Below, in pieces: positions 41,192 through 50,851 of a stretch of 64,000 bases of DNA. Under the pieces are notes generated by a model. The model ran no database searches. It had not been told where the DNA came from and saw only the letters and a list, made by a program, of their open reading frames with translations. Where the stretch lies: the NCBI GenBank assembly GCA_046704745.1, contig JBJKRL010000043.1:23466-87465 (forward strand), in the 5' to 3' direction. The number at the start of each line of letters is the position of its first letter. The first letter of the stretch is position 1. This DNA is from CAWGGS01 sp046704745 (GTDB lineage Bacteria > Desulfobacterota > Desulfobulbia > Desulfobulbales > Desulfocapsaceae). Position numbers and translations under genes: made by a program.

Positions 41192-41652
41192 CTATGTATC
41201 GTCTTATACTATTTAACGATATCAATAATAGAATTCATAACAAGCATTCAGCCGGACCAGCTGAAGCTCGCAGGTGAACTTACCAATTAGGCAACAAAAG
41301 GAAAACGAACAGAATGGGAGCAGAATGGGGTCCGACCCTATAACCAGGACCGATGGCAAGACCATCGGCACGACAACCAAAGGAAAACTGACTGTCGGCA
41401 ACGGTTCCGCAATGGTGGAAAATCGGGCAATTAAATAGGAACTGGCGGGAAAGCCAAAGTTGGAAAAGAGGCGGGCCTCGAAACACTCTAAACGGATAAC
41501 CAAAAGATGCCCTTTGCACCATTTGTCCTGCTACAAACTGAATAACCAGGAAGATAATTCGGTCTGCTCCACCACAACTCTCCCCACTTACCAGGATTGT
41601 GGTGCGCTTGCCGTTCGAATCCGCCGGATCTTAAAAAGGAGTTAGTGGAACA
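41192..41652. other. Gap with no supported gene
   Basis: About 460 bases. It holds short words seen elsewhere as repeat ends (atggggtccgaccc near 41322, compare atggggtcggtcc at 40281). Two minus frames (41222-41503 and 41280-41522) have no recognisable features and no ribosome sites. The peptidase ribosome site AGGAG lies at its end. Confidence 0.5.
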
Positions 41653-43626
41653 ATGACAAGAAAACTTCCTGTTTTCGTTTTCCTGGCATCGTTGATCCTT
41701 GCATTCCTCAATGGTCTGCAAGGGCAGTGGGCCATGGCGGCAGATGAAACTCCCGCTTACCCGCAATACGATCTGTCCGTCTCCTTTGACCTGATACAAA
41801 ACCTTATCAGGGGAGAAACGAAAATAACACTGCACGGACCGACCAAGATCTTCCTGGAGGGGTTTCGGATCAAGTATTTGAATTTTAACGGCAAACCCCT
41901 GTCTGCCGAAACAAAACAAGGTTGGCTCGTGATAGATCAAAAAGGTCTGTTGGAGATCAAGTACCAAAAAAAGGTCCAATCCGGTTTCGAAGCAGATCCG
42001 CTCAGCGAGAGCGCCTTTGGCGGCAGCATGATAAGCGATAAGGGGATTTATCTTACCGGAAGCTGGTATCCGAGGGTAGGCGGACTTGCCGTTTACCGGC
42101 TGCAGGCCCTTGTGCCGGCCCCTTTTACAGCCGTCTCCGAGGCCGATGACGTAACCATGCGGCAAACCCGGAACGGCAGGCTCTTTTCCTTCAGCTTTCC
42201 TCACCCGGCTCAGGGCATCGATCTGGTGGCGGCCGATTTCGTGCAGACAAAGGCTGATTTTGAGGGCGTAGAAATCTCTACCTATTTTTTCACGCAGGAC
42301 AAGGACCTGGCCGGGAAATACCTCGATTACGCAAGGAAATACCTGGCACTGAATGATGAGGTGCTCGTCCCCTACCCCTTCAAGAGGTTTTCGATTGTGG
42401 AAAATCTCTTTCCAACGGGCCTCTCCATGCCGACCTTCACCCTGATCGGGGCGGGGATTCTCCGCCTTCCCTTTGTCCTCAACGAGTCCCTCGGACATGA
42501 GATAACCCACCAGTGGTTCGGAAACTATGTGTATGCCGATTTCGAAAAAGGAAACTGGCTGGAAGGGATCACGAATTATATGGCAGACTTTCGTTATGCC
42601 CGTTTGGAAGGGAAGGGACGGTGGTACAGGAAAAAGGCGCTTGTCGATTTCCAGAGCTACGTGCATACCGGAAACGATTTCCCGCTTCGGAGGTTTCTTC
42701 AGAGGACAGGACACCCGAGCGAGGCGATCGGATACGGCAAGGGCATGATGTTCTTTACTATGCTCGAAAAAATGGTGGGCAAGGACGTCTTTTATAAATC
42801 ACTGAAGGCGTTCATTGAGGAGAACCAATGGCAAGACGCCACCTGGAATGACATAAAGAGAGTTTTCGAAAAGGAATCAGGCAGGCATCTGGACTGGTTT
42901 TTCGACCAGTGGCTGGACCGTAAAGGGGTGGCGGTCGTGAAGGTGAGCCGGGCGAATTGCCGGGTAGCAAACGGTGTCCCCACCGTCCACGTGGATATTT
43001 CACAGACGGGATTGCCTTACAGGCTTCTTTTGCAAGTTCGGATATTCGCGGGCAGCAGGGCGATCAAGTCGGCCGCCGTGTGGGTTGACGGGCCAATGCA
43101 AACATTTCAGTGGGAGGTGTCCGAAAAACCCACCAGCATAGTTGTTGACGGGAATTATGAGGTAATGCGCAGGCTTTCTGCTGATGAGTTTCCTCCGGTG
43201 ATATCGCGGCTACTGGGGAGCAGGAAACGTATCGTTGTCTACCGGGAAGGGCAAGAGAGTACATACACACCGCTGCTGCAGGCTCTGAGACAGAAAGGGT
43301 TCGTTCTTAGAAAAGAGAAGGACATCACGGATAAGGAGATCCGAGTCTCCTCGCTTCTTGTGGTCGGCGCGCACAGCCCCCTTTTGAAAAAACTCTTCGG
43401 GAAGGTGGAAAGCCCTTCTGCCGGTTTCCTTCTAAAGGTCAGGGACAACCCTCTCAATCCCGAAGAGGTGGTGGCATGGGTCCAGGCCGGTTCCAGAGGT
43501 GAGGTCGATCTGGCCACGCCAAAGATATTTCATTACGGTCAATACTCGACAATTACCTTTGCGGCCGGCCAAAACACAGCCAAAAAATTGGCTGAAAGCC
43601 AGAATGGGATAATGCGCGGGCTTTAA
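41653..43626 (+). CDS. Exported M1-like zinc metallopeptidase
   Basis: A 657-residue gluzincin-type peptidase with a signal peptide (VFVFLASLILAFLNGLQGQW, cleavage near MAADE). After an N-terminal beta domain, the zinc site HEITHQWFGN lies at residues 282-291 and the third ligand is Glu304 in GNWLEGITNY. The gap between them is 17 residues, one fewer than the classical HExxH-x18-E. GMMFFTMLEKMVGKDVFY and DWFFDQWLDRKG are typical of the M1 C-terminal half. Good AGGAG site. Substrate unknown, presumably periplasmic peptides. Confidence 0.9.
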   Translation: MTRKLPVFVFLASLILAFLNGLQGQWAMAADETPAYPQYDLSVSFDLIQNLIRGETKITLHGPTKIFLEGFRIKYLNFNGKPLSAETKQGWLVIDQKGLLEIKYQKKVQSGFEADPLSESAFGGSMISDKGIYLTGSWYPRVGGLAVYRLQALVPAPFTAVSEADDVTMRQTRNGRLFSFSFPHPAQGIDLVAADFVQTKADFEGVEISTYFFTQDKDLAGKYLDYARKYLALNDEVLVPYPFKRFSIVENLFPTGLSMPTFTLIGAGILRLPFVLNESLGHEITHQWFGNYVYADFEKGNWLEGITNYMADFRYARLEGKGRWYRKKALVDFQSYVHTGNDFPLRRFLQRTGHPSEAIGYGKGMMFFTMLEKMVGKDVFYKSLKAFIEENQWQDATWNDIKRVFEKESGRHLDWFFDQWLDRKGVAVVKVSRANCRVANGVPTVHVDISQTGLPYRLLLQVRIFAGSRAIKSAAVWVDGPMQTFQWEVSEKPTSIVVDGNYEVMRRLSADEFPPVISRLLGSRKRIVVYREGQESTYTPLLQALRQKGFVLRKEKDITDKEIRVSSLLVVGAHSPLLKKLFGKVESPSAGFLLKVRDNPLNPEEVVAWVQAGSRGEVDLATPKIFHYGQYSTITFAAGQNTAKKLAESQNGIMRGL

Positions 43627-44101
43627 ATATAAGATGAGGGGCAGGCTTTGAAAAACCCGGGCTGAATAGGGGATCAAATCTTCCTTTGGCTCTTATTGCT
43701 TTACTCGTAAAAGGTATATGAATCTCCCAACGGCTGCTACCATTGGGTATTGGTTGCAACAAGCCTCAATGACATGCATACCAGGTTGAAAGAATGAGGA
43801 GAATATATATAACAAATCTATTTCAGATAAAAAAGTTAGGTTATTTCCCTAATAAGGGGGTAAAAACAATCGATGTGATAGGTCTCGTAAAGAGAAACAA
43901 TGGGCAAAGAATGGGACGCTGGAACTGAAAACAATATCTTGCAGAGAACAGAATTATGCTTAATCAAATAATAAAAAGGTATTATAAAGGAACGTTAATA
44001 AGGGCAACATGGATGATGGTTTGTATTACTAATAATTTAAGACAAGCTTAAGTTTAAAGCCCGTCCCTCAATGTTTGTTTTGCTTATTTTGGAGAAAAAT
44101 A
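43627..44101. other. Gap with no supported gene
   Basis: About 475 bases, AT-rich in its second half. A REP-like word gggacgctggaactg lies at about 43915. No frame over 40 codons has a ribosome site. The final bases contain the GGAG site of the next gene. Confidence 0.5.
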
Positions 44102-46360
44102 ATGCTCCGAATTCGCCGCATATATGACGATTCCCTTCCCCTGAACAAGGAAACCCTTGTTCAGGTCCAGGAAATTCTTCGAAGCCGGTTTTCGGCGATA
44201 TCCGATGAAGAGATTTCCCTTTTGGGGGAAAAGCTTCGAAATCCTTTCAAACAACGTTTTCGGGCCATCCTTTTCGTAGCCGAGAGCATCAAGGGAAACG
44301 TCCGGGGTTTTGCCATGCTCCTGCATGAGCCGGCTATCAGATTTACCTACCTCGATTGGATCGCCGCCTCCACCAAACGGATGGGGGCCGGCATCGGCAG
44401 CGCCCTTTATGACCGCATCCGGGCTGAATCAAACGCCCTGAAGTCGAAGGGACTTTTCATGGAATGCCTGCCTGACAATGAGAAGGACTGCCCATACCCC
44501 TCCGAGATTAAGCAGAACCGTGCCAGGCTCCGTTTCTATGAACGTTACGGTGCCCGCCCCATCGTGGGTACCGCCTACGAGTCCCCCGTCACCCCGGATG
44601 ATACCTGTATGCCGTATCTCGTCTATGACGGCCTTGGCAGCGGCATCCCCCTTCGCAAAGAGTTTACCCGGAAGGTGGTACGGGCCATACTTGAAAGAAA
44701 ATATGCTGAGTATTGCCCAGCGGATTATGTTGAAAAAGTGGTGACAAGCTTTCGAGATGACCCGGTTCGTCTGCGGGATTTCCGGTACCTCAAACCCCAG
44801 GCGGTCTCCGAAGCGGTTCATGGGCGATCCTTCGAGCAGATCGCCCTGGTGATCAACGACAAGCATGAGATCCATCATGTCCAGGAACGCGGATATGTGG
44901 AGTCACCTGTACGGGTGAAAAGTATTCTTCAGGCATTGGAACCCAGTGGCTTGTTTTCTATTCTGGAACCCAGGACGTTTCCGGACAAACATATTTTTGC
45001 GGTGCATCAGGCGGACTTCGTCTCCTACCTCAAAAAGGCCTGTGCCCAGGTACCGGCTGGAAAATCCCTCTATCCCTATATCTTCCCCATTCGCAACAAA
45101 ACCCGACCCCCGAAAGAGCCCTCTGTGCTCTCGGGATATTACTGCATCGACACCTTCACCCCTATCAACGCAAACGCCTACCCGGCTGCCCGCCGGGCAG
45201 TGGACTGCGCGCTCACCGCCACCGGTGAAATTCTAAGTGGCAAACGTGTCGCCTACGCCCTGATCCGTCCTCCAGGACACCATGCAGAGCGGAGTTCATT
45301 CGGGGGTTTCTGCTATCTTAACAACAGCGCCGTTGCTGCTCATTATTTGAGCACCTATGGCAAGGTGGCGATTCTTGACATTGACTATCACCACGGGAAC
45401 GGAGCCCAGGATATTTTTTATAACCGCAGCGATGTGCTCACCATTTCTATTCATGGCCATCCAAGCTTCGCCTACCCCTATTTCTCCGGCTTCGAGGAGG
45501 AGCACGGAGAAGATGACGGGGAAGGATTCAACCTCAATATTCCGCTGCCGGAAATGGTGGACGGCGAGACGTATCGAAAGGCCCTTACAAAAGCCCTTCG
45601 AAGAGTTGAGGAATTTCGCCCCCAGTTTCTCGTTGTCGGCCTCGGCCTGGATACGGCAAAACGCGATCCCACCGGCACCTGGATGCTCACGGCCAAAGAC
45701 TTTGCTGCAAACGGAAAATTGATCGGTCTTCTGGGGCTCCCCACCCTGGTGATCCAGGAGGGCGGCTACCGGACCGTGACGCTCGGAAAAAACGCGTTGC
45801 ATTTCTTCCGGGGTCTTGCAGAGGGGAGCCAGGCCTGGGCCGACAGCCGGCATACCCGAAATAATCACGTGGAGGGCATCACACTTCGCACCGAGGTCAC
45901 CGAGGCGGATATTGACAGGGTCCGGCGCCTGGTGGAACTCACCGGCTTTTTCCACTCCTATGAAGTTGACATCGCAGCAGAGCTTGTAGACGAGCGGCTC
46001 AAAAAAGGAGATGTAAGCGAATATCACTTCATCATGGCCGATTACTACGGCCGACTGGCCGGCTATGCCTGTTTCGGCCCCATCCCCTGCACCGAATCCA
46101 GCTTTGATCTCTACTGGATCGCCGTTCACCCGAACTTCCAGGAAAGGGGGCTGGGCCGTCAAATAATGCAGGAATCAGAAAACCGCATCCGACAGATGGG
46201 CGGTACCCGGATTTACGTGGACACCTCTTCCCGGGACCAGTATGCCGCCACGCGGGCCTTCTATGAAAGCTGCGGCTATCACCTGGAAATCATTCAGAAG
46301 GATTTCTATGCTGCAGGAGACGGCAGGGCAATTTATTGCAAGGTACTTACTTCAGCATGA
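44102..46360 (+). CDS. GNAT-histone deacetylase-GNAT fusion protein
   Basis: A 752-residue three-part protein. Residues 1-185 are a GNAT-like acetyltransferase (TYLDWIAASTKRMGAGIGSALYDRI; RLRFYERYGARPI). Residues 270-600 are a class II/AcuC-type deacetylase: RPPGHHAERSSFGGFCYLNN with His393-His394, zinc ligands Asp428 and His430 in DIDYHHGNGAQ, and Asp517 in GLGLDTAKRDPTG. Residues 605-750 are a second GNAT (YWIAVHPNFQERGLGRQIM; TRAFYESCGYHLEI). One protein could thus add and remove acetyl groups, on protein lysines or polyamines. ATG 44102 has GGAG nine bases upstream; the frame opens at 44075. The acceptor is unknown. Confidence 0.93.
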   Translation: MLRIRRIYDDSLPLNKETLVQVQEILRSRFSAISDEEISLLGEKLRNPFKQRFRAILFVAESIKGNVRGFAMLLHEPAIRFTYLDWIAASTKRMGAGIGSALYDRIRAESNALKSKGLFMECLPDNEKDCPYPSEIKQNRARLRFYERYGARPIVGTAYESPVTPDDTCMPYLVYDGLGSGIPLRKEFTRKVVRAILERKYAEYCPADYVEKVVTSFRDDPVRLRDFRYLKPQAVSEAVHGRSFEQIALVINDKHEIHHVQERGYVESPVRVKSILQALEPSGLFSILEPRTFPDKHIFAVHQADFVSYLKKACAQVPAGKSLYPYIFPIRNKTRPPKEPSVLSGYYCIDTFTPINANAYPAARRAVDCALTATGEILSGKRVAYALIRPPGHHAERSSFGGFCYLNNSAVAAHYLSTYGKVAILDIDYHHGNGAQDIFYNRSDVLTISIHGHPSFAYPYFSGFEEEHGEDDGEGFNLNIPLPEMVDGETYRKALTKALRRVEEFRPQFLVVGLGLDTAKRDPTGTWMLTAKDFAANGKLIGLLGLPTLVIQEGGYRTVTLGKNALHFFRGLAEGSQAWADSRHTRNNHVEGITLRTEVTEADIDRVRRLVELTGFFHSYEVDIAAELVDERLKKGDVSEYHFIMADYYGRLAGYACFGPIPCTESSFDLYWIAVHPNFQERGLGRQIMQESENRIRQMGGTRIYVDTSSRDQYAATRAFYESCGYHLEIIQKDFYAAGDGRAIYCKVLTSA

Positions 46361-46490
46361 TTCCCTTGATCCTGTCCGATACCAGGGGAAATAGGGTCAG
46401 TCATGACAAATGGGCATTTGATAATTGGTCCTCTCCTTTTCTAAGAAGCGGCAAAAAAAATCAGCAAATTTAGCCGCTGGTAAAAAGCAA

Positions 46491-47837
46491 TTACCTATCA
46501 TCTTCACCACCACTATCACCATCAACCCCCTTATCACCCAAATCGATGCGAGGGTCAATCACTGCGGCCATGGGTGAGGTATTTTTGATGATGACGAACT
46601 CCGAGTTATCCTCTGCCGGCACTACCGTGATAATCTCTCGATGTCTCAGGAGGAATGTGACCACTCCGTAGAGGAAAGCTACCACCGAAAAGTAGGCGAA
46701 CAGCCCATATCCGCTGTGCATCGAGCTCATGACCGTGGTAGCCAGTACGGGACCGATTGTAGCGCCGATTCCGTAGGAGAGTAGGAGCACGGAACTGACA
46801 GGGACGATATCTTCGGGATCGAAGACATCGTGCGCCCGGGCAACCGAGACCGGATAGAGGGTGAATATCATTCCGCCGAAAACGACCATAAGGACAAGGA
46901 AGACAGAATATGATTTTTCCGCCGACAGCAGGATGACGATGCTCAAAATGGCAATGGTCAGTCCGAGAAAGGCAAGCACATAGGTCCGATCGAATCTGTC
47001 CGAGAGGGTACCTACGGGCCATTGCAGCACCAATCCCCCCATGATCGTCACGGTCATGACAAGCGAGAGTTCCGAGACGGAGAGACCGATTTGGTGACAG
47101 AAAACAGGCCCTATGGAATAGAAGGCGCCGTTGAGCATCCCGGAGGAGAGACAGCCGAGCATTCCCGTCGGCGCCCTGCGAAACAGCTCGACAGCATTGA
47201 AGTGTTTGAACTTGGGGAGTTGTGGATGAATGGAACGGGTCACGGCAACCGGTATGAGACAAAGTGTCACCATCAATCCCACCAGGTAGAATATTTGCAT
47301 ATTCTGCCGCTCGCCAAGGTTGAGCAACTGCTGACCGAGTCCCATACCCAGATAACACATCACCATATATATCGACAACACCCTCCCCCGGGCGGTCGGT
47401 TCCGCGCATTCGTTGAGCCAGCTTTCGATCACCATGTACAGACCAATGATCGATATTCCGCAGAAAAAACGCAACCCCCCCCAGAAAAGTGGAGATATAT
47501 ACATGCCGTGAAGCATGACAAAAGCAGTGGTTAGGGCGGCGAAGGCTGCAAAGGCACGGATATGTCCCACACTTTTGATCAACCGATGACACTGAAAGGC
47601 TCCCACGATCATGCCAAGGTAATAGGCCGACATCGTGAACCCAACCATCTGAGCCGATATCCCTTCAAGGGTCAGCCGCAGGGGCAGATAGGTGCCAAGC
47701 AGACCGACGCCGGTCATGAGTAGAAAAACAGCTGTGTAAAGAGCTATGAAGGATATCAATGTGGACGCCATCAGTTGTAGCAGATTAAGCTTTTTTGTCT
47801 TTTCTCGGCCGGGTGGCATATATCTCCCAGCTTCCAT
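46491..47837 (-). CDS. MFS transporter, YcaD-like
   Basis: A 448-residue twelve-helix major facilitator. FLLMTGVGLLGTYLPLRLTLEG is helix 1, YYLGMIVGAFQCHRLIKSVGHIRAF the A-motif loop, and YMVIESWLNECAEPTARGRVLS the segment typical of the YcaD group. GGLVLQWPVGTLSDRFDRTYVL is the second-half loop. A hydrophilic tail of about 45 residues (VIDPRIDLGDKGVDGDSGGEDD) ends it. ATG at 47819 is an alternative start. Converges with the fusion gene. Substrate unknown. Confidence 0.92.
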   Translation of the reverse strand: MEAGRYMPPGREKTKKLNLLQLMASTLISFIALYTAVFLLMTGVGLLGTYLPLRLTLEGISAQMVGFTMSAYYLGMIVGAFQCHRLIKSVGHIRAFAAFAALTTAFVMLHGMYISPLFWGGLRFFCGISIIGLYMVIESWLNECAEPTARGRVLSIYMVMCYLGMGLGQQLLNLGERQNMQIFYLVGLMVTLCLIPVAVTRSIHPQLPKFKHFNAVELFRRAPTGMLGCLSSGMLNGAFYSIGPVFCHQIGLSVSELSLVMTVTIMGGLVLQWPVGTLSDRFDRTYVLAFLGLTIAILSIVILLSAEKSYSVFLVLMVVFGGMIFTLYPVSVARAHDVFDPEDIVPVSSVLLLSYGIGATIGPVLATTVMSSMHSGYGLFAYFSVVAFLYGVVTFLLRHREIITVVPAEDNSEFVIIKNTSPMAAVIDPRIDLGDKGVDGDSGGEDDR

Positions 47838-48153
47838 CCATTGTCAACTTGCAAAAACCAACAGGCCGATCAGTTCCAGCAAATCGTCTTTTTACAGCGC
47901 GGCACCGGTCAACTCAAGATATTTTTTTGGCACATGCTATCAGAGATAGTGAACTCCATTTAACTCCGACTCAGCATAATTCTACCTTGCCACAAGAAAA
48001 GAATGCCTTGATCCCCGACAAGCGGGACATGAAGAAAGTGCTCCGATACGGGCACATCGACAGGAATGTGCACTACCATAAAAGATATTCATAAGGCCAC
48101 CCTTTTCCAAAAAAAAGGGGATAGAATTATTTTTTCAAATTATACGACAAAGT
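47838..48153. other. Gap with no supported gene
   Basis: About 315 bases between the MFS gene and an attC-like palindrome. Frames here (for example 47795-48094, plus) have no domain signs and overlap the MFS gene start. The MFS promoter should lie in the left part; no consensus is obvious. Confidence 0.4.
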
Positions 48154-48192
48154 TTCCAACAGTGCCTTCACCGGGTGAAGGCACCGTTATTA
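48154..48192 (+). repeat. Perfect 23-base palindrome in an attC-like setting
   Basis: The core gtgccttcacc-g-ggtgaaggcac is a perfect hairpin, flanked by TTCCAAC on the left and GTTATTA on the right. It resembles the palindromes at 23988, 25644 and 39721 (ttcaccc and gggtgaaggca arms). The right core departs from GTTRRRY. A truncated SnoaL-like gene is the next plus-strand gene. Confidence 0.45.
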
Positions 48193-48452
48193 TTGCCATT
48201 CATTTAACAGCTTGGTCAAAATTCCCAAGCCGCTTCTCCGGTAAAGAAACTGCATCATGTATATACGGCAAAAGATTACTCGTTTCTTTTTTCGGCTGGA
48301 CAGCAACAATCGATTAACGGCCATCTGATCAATTCCACCGTGCATAACATGCTGTTTACGCAACAGTATTGGTACATAATTTTCGATTTATCATACTTGG
48401 CGGCTCAATAGCAAGTTCCGATATGCTTACTTTTTACGGAAGGGAGACATTT

Positions 48453-48692
48453 ATGCAAGCAACGACGGGGAAGCAGGTCCACGAGTTATTCGTTGAGAGG
48501 TTTAATGCGCAGGATGCGGATGGCATAATAGAGTTGTGCAAACCGAATGCGGTCATCTTGCCGCCGGAGGCGCCGGAAGTGGTATCCGGTCATGTTGCCA
48601 TTCGAGAAGTGCTTGATGGAATTCCCGCACTAGGTGGAAAAATGGAGAATGCAATTGTCCGGGTGATCAAGCAGCAGGATATTGCTATATGA
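48453..48692 (+). pseudogene. SnoaL/NTF2-like protein truncated by a family B element
   Basis: The N-terminal 79 residues of an NTF2-fold protein of the SgcJ/YybH type: VHELFVERFNAQDADGI, IELCKPNAVILPPEAPE, GHVAIREVLDGIPALGGKME, IVRVIKQQDIAI. It stops at a TGA whose last base is the first of a family B element, just where the family normally continues with two or three more beta strands. GGGAGA lies eight bases before the ATG. The remaining C-terminal part is not found on the far side of the element. Confidence 0.7.
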
Positions 48693-48852
48693 GTTTCCAT
48701 CCGAAAACGGCGTTTTTCACCTAACTCGTCGTTGCGCTCAAAATTTTATCCTCGGAATATCAATTATATGCCTGCGGTAAAATTCTTCGCGCGTCTAGAT
48801 TTAGAAGAGGTAAGCGAAGACTCCGAAATCCCTCGTTTCGGGATGGAAACTA
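48692..48852. mobile_element. Family B miniature inverted-repeat element, copy 2
   Basis: A 161-base copy, inverted relative to copy 1, with ends agtttccatccgaaaacgg and cgtttcgggatggaaacta. The interior (gcgctcaaaattttatcctcgg, tatgcctgcggtaaaattcttcg) is the reverse complement of copy 1 minus about 50 internal bases. It interrupts the SnoaL-like gene. Confidence 0.8.
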
Positions 48853-48947
48853 TATTAAAATGAATACAACAAATACCCATAAGTCAAGCCGGACTCACAC
48901 CTCCCAGTCTGGGTTGTGACCGGCAGGTATGGTCCGACCCTGCCGGT

Positions 48948-49898
48948 TTAATTCAAATCGCTCAGCTCTGTTTTTCTCAAAACTTGCCGATCCTCAATCA
49001 AGGTGTGGGGAATGATGACAACCACATTCAAGCCGGAATACTTCAGGCCGAGATCAGCGACAATCGGATTTTTCCGGGAATGTGAAAAGGCGGATTTCTG
49101 GGATGTGATTTTTGTTTCCTTGAGATATTGCAAGATAGCCTTGATATGATTGAGTCCGATGGTAAACAGAGCGTTCTTGTGTTTGATAGCCCCCTTTTTA
49201 AACTCGGATTCAATAACGGAGGGAATATTGTTTAAAAGAACAGCCGTCCGTTTTTCCTGCAGGCGATCGATTTGCATTTCCAAAGAGAGATAGGAAGCAA
49301 TGTCAATGGGATGATTTTCCATCTTTATGATTCTGCTCAAAATCTCATCATAAAGTTTTCTGTTTTCAACCTGTCCGGCCGGCAGATGAAGACGTCGCAT
49401 CAACAACATTTCGGCGTTGAGGAAATGTGAATTATCCGCTAAAGCCCGTTCCAAAGAGGCATCATCCAAGGTTTGCAAACTGGAGACGGGACGTGTTGGA
49501 GTCGAAGGTCCACCGGAGTCGAAAAAGCCTTCGGGTAATAAAAGATCAAGATTCAGGTTTCGATTCAGCCATTCTCCTATCCTATAAACCTCGGTCTGGG
49601 TTTTCACGGTATCACTGCCGTTAAGGCGGCTATGGCTTCCCCGATGGCTTATGCCGACTATATAGAGAGTGTTGGGGCTTTTTTCATGAGAGATATAGAC
49701 GACCTTCCCATAGTGAGACGGCAAGGAAAGAACAGAAATACCGGTATGATGCCACAAGGTTTCACCAGTACCGGCAAATGCCTTTGACAATATGAGATTC
49801 AGGAAAATAAACAGGAAAAAGACGCCGAAATTAAAAAGACGTTTGGTCAACCAGGTGGTTGCAAAGATATTTTGACGCGTGAATACGGAGGCTTGCAT
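48948..49898 (-). CDS. Exported or membrane-anchored protein, TraB/ChaN-like
   Basis: A 316-residue protein starting with a long hydrophobic segment (FGVFFLFIFLNLILSKAFA), a signal peptide or anchor. The mature part shows TLYIVGISHRGSHS near its start, LNLDLLLPEGFFD, and late ALFTIGLNHIKAILQYLKE. The V-G-x-x-H ... L-L-P-E-G ... G-x-x-H order resembles the TraB/PrgY and ChaN-like metallo-fold, though I am not certain. The frame opens at 49964; ATG at 49898 precedes the hydrophobic segment. Function unknown. Confidence 0.6.
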   Translation of the reverse strand: MQASVFTRQNIFATTWLTKRLFNFGVFFLFIFLNLILSKAFAGTGETLWHHTGISVLSLPSHYGKVVYISHEKSPNTLYIVGISHRGSHSRLNGSDTVKTQTEVYRIGEWLNRNLNLDLLLPEGFFDSGGPSTPTRPVSSLQTLDDASLERALADNSHFLNAEMLLMRRLHLPAGQVENRKLYDEILSRIIKMENHPIDIASYLSLEMQIDRLQEKRTAVLLNNIPSVIESEFKKGAIKHKNALFTIGLNHIKAILQYLKETKITSQKSAFSHSRKNPIVADLGLKYSGLNVVVIIPHTLIEDRQVLRKTELSDLN

Positions 49899-50470
49899 GC
49901 CGGCATATCCCCTAGACGTTTTGTACACGAGAATAGGCCGAAGATGCGTTCGTAATCCAGGCATTCCCGCTGGTATTGAGGCATACTATTTGTGACCGGA
50001 AGCCTCAAAAGAGTGGGTATGCCTTTTTAGCAAAATTATACAACAGATTATTTGGTACCAGATACGACATACGCCGTCAAGAAAATTATTTATTCTCAAA
50101 TAGATAACATTCTCAAAAACGCATGGCCAGGTAACCTACTTGAATATAAACAAAATATTTTGAATCAACCCCTGGATCAGTGAAAATCAGGGTGAAAATG
50201 AATAAAAGGCACCAGAGCAGGAGAAGAAATGTTTTTTCTCTACTATTCAATAGATACTCAAATCTCTGCAGACGAATTCAGAGAAATCCTCTTTGGGTAG
50301 TATTTTTCAGTAGAGGCGATGGTATTGCCATGCGAATGGGAATGGTTATTATTTCTTCAACAGAAGAGCGCCTATCTAAGTATTGGAGGTATTTGATAAG
50401 GTTTCTCTTCTCCAACAAGTATTCATTCACGAATCTATTATTTCCCGATGATTTATTATGGAGGTATACA
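49899..50470. other. AT-rich gap before the PRC-barrel-like gene
   Basis: About 570 bases with no supported gene. An open frame from 50180 runs into the next gene, but its 97 residues are basic and low-complexity and the next gene has its own strong ribosome site. Divergent promoters for both neighbours should lie here. Confidence 0.5.
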
Positions 50471-50851
50471 ATGAAACGATTGATTTCAATTCCATTGGCA
50501 ATGTTGGTTGTAGTGTTGCTGACTGGCCTATCCTTTGCCGCCGATATGAACGCAAAGGGGACAATGTCTACGGAAAAGGTAACCACCTTTTCCGAGAATC
50601 AGCTCCATGGACTGGCCGTGGTGAACGAAGACGGCAAGGTCATTGGTGTGATCAAGAACATCAACATGGACCCTAATACCGGCGCGCTTCGTTCAGTAAC
50701 CTTTAAGCCCGCCGATCAGGCGCATTACGGGCTTGCTCCGGCCTGGGAAAACGCGGGGAATACAAATCACAGAGACATGAACTCTCCTAATAGCTGGCCG
50801 GATTCCTCGAACATCGAAATCGGAGGAGGAGGAGCAGCAGGGGGAATGTAG
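50471..50851 (+). CDS. Exported PRC-barrel-like protein
   Basis: A 126-residue protein with a clear signal peptide (LISIPLAMLVVVLLTGLSFA, cleavage before ADMN). The middle, LHGLAVVNEDGKVIGVIKNI followed by NTGALRSVTF, looks like a PRC-barrel strand pattern. The end is glycine-rich (IEIGGGGAAGGM). GGAGG lies seven bases before the ATG, which decides this start over the longer frame. Likely periplasmic; PRC-barrel proteins often bind RNA, photosystem or stress-related partners, but no role can be assigned. Confidence 0.75.
   Translation: MKRLISIPLAMLVVVLLTGLSFAADMNAKGTMSTEKVTTFSENQLHGLAVVNEDGKVIGVIKNINMDPNTGALRSVTFKPADQAHYGLAPAWENAGNTNHRDMNSPNSWPDSSNIEIGGGGAAGGM

Noticed and set aside
50180..50470. 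Extended start for the PRC-barrel-like gene
   Set aside because: A strong GGAGG site and a clean signal peptide place the start at 50471; the extension is basic and low-complexity.
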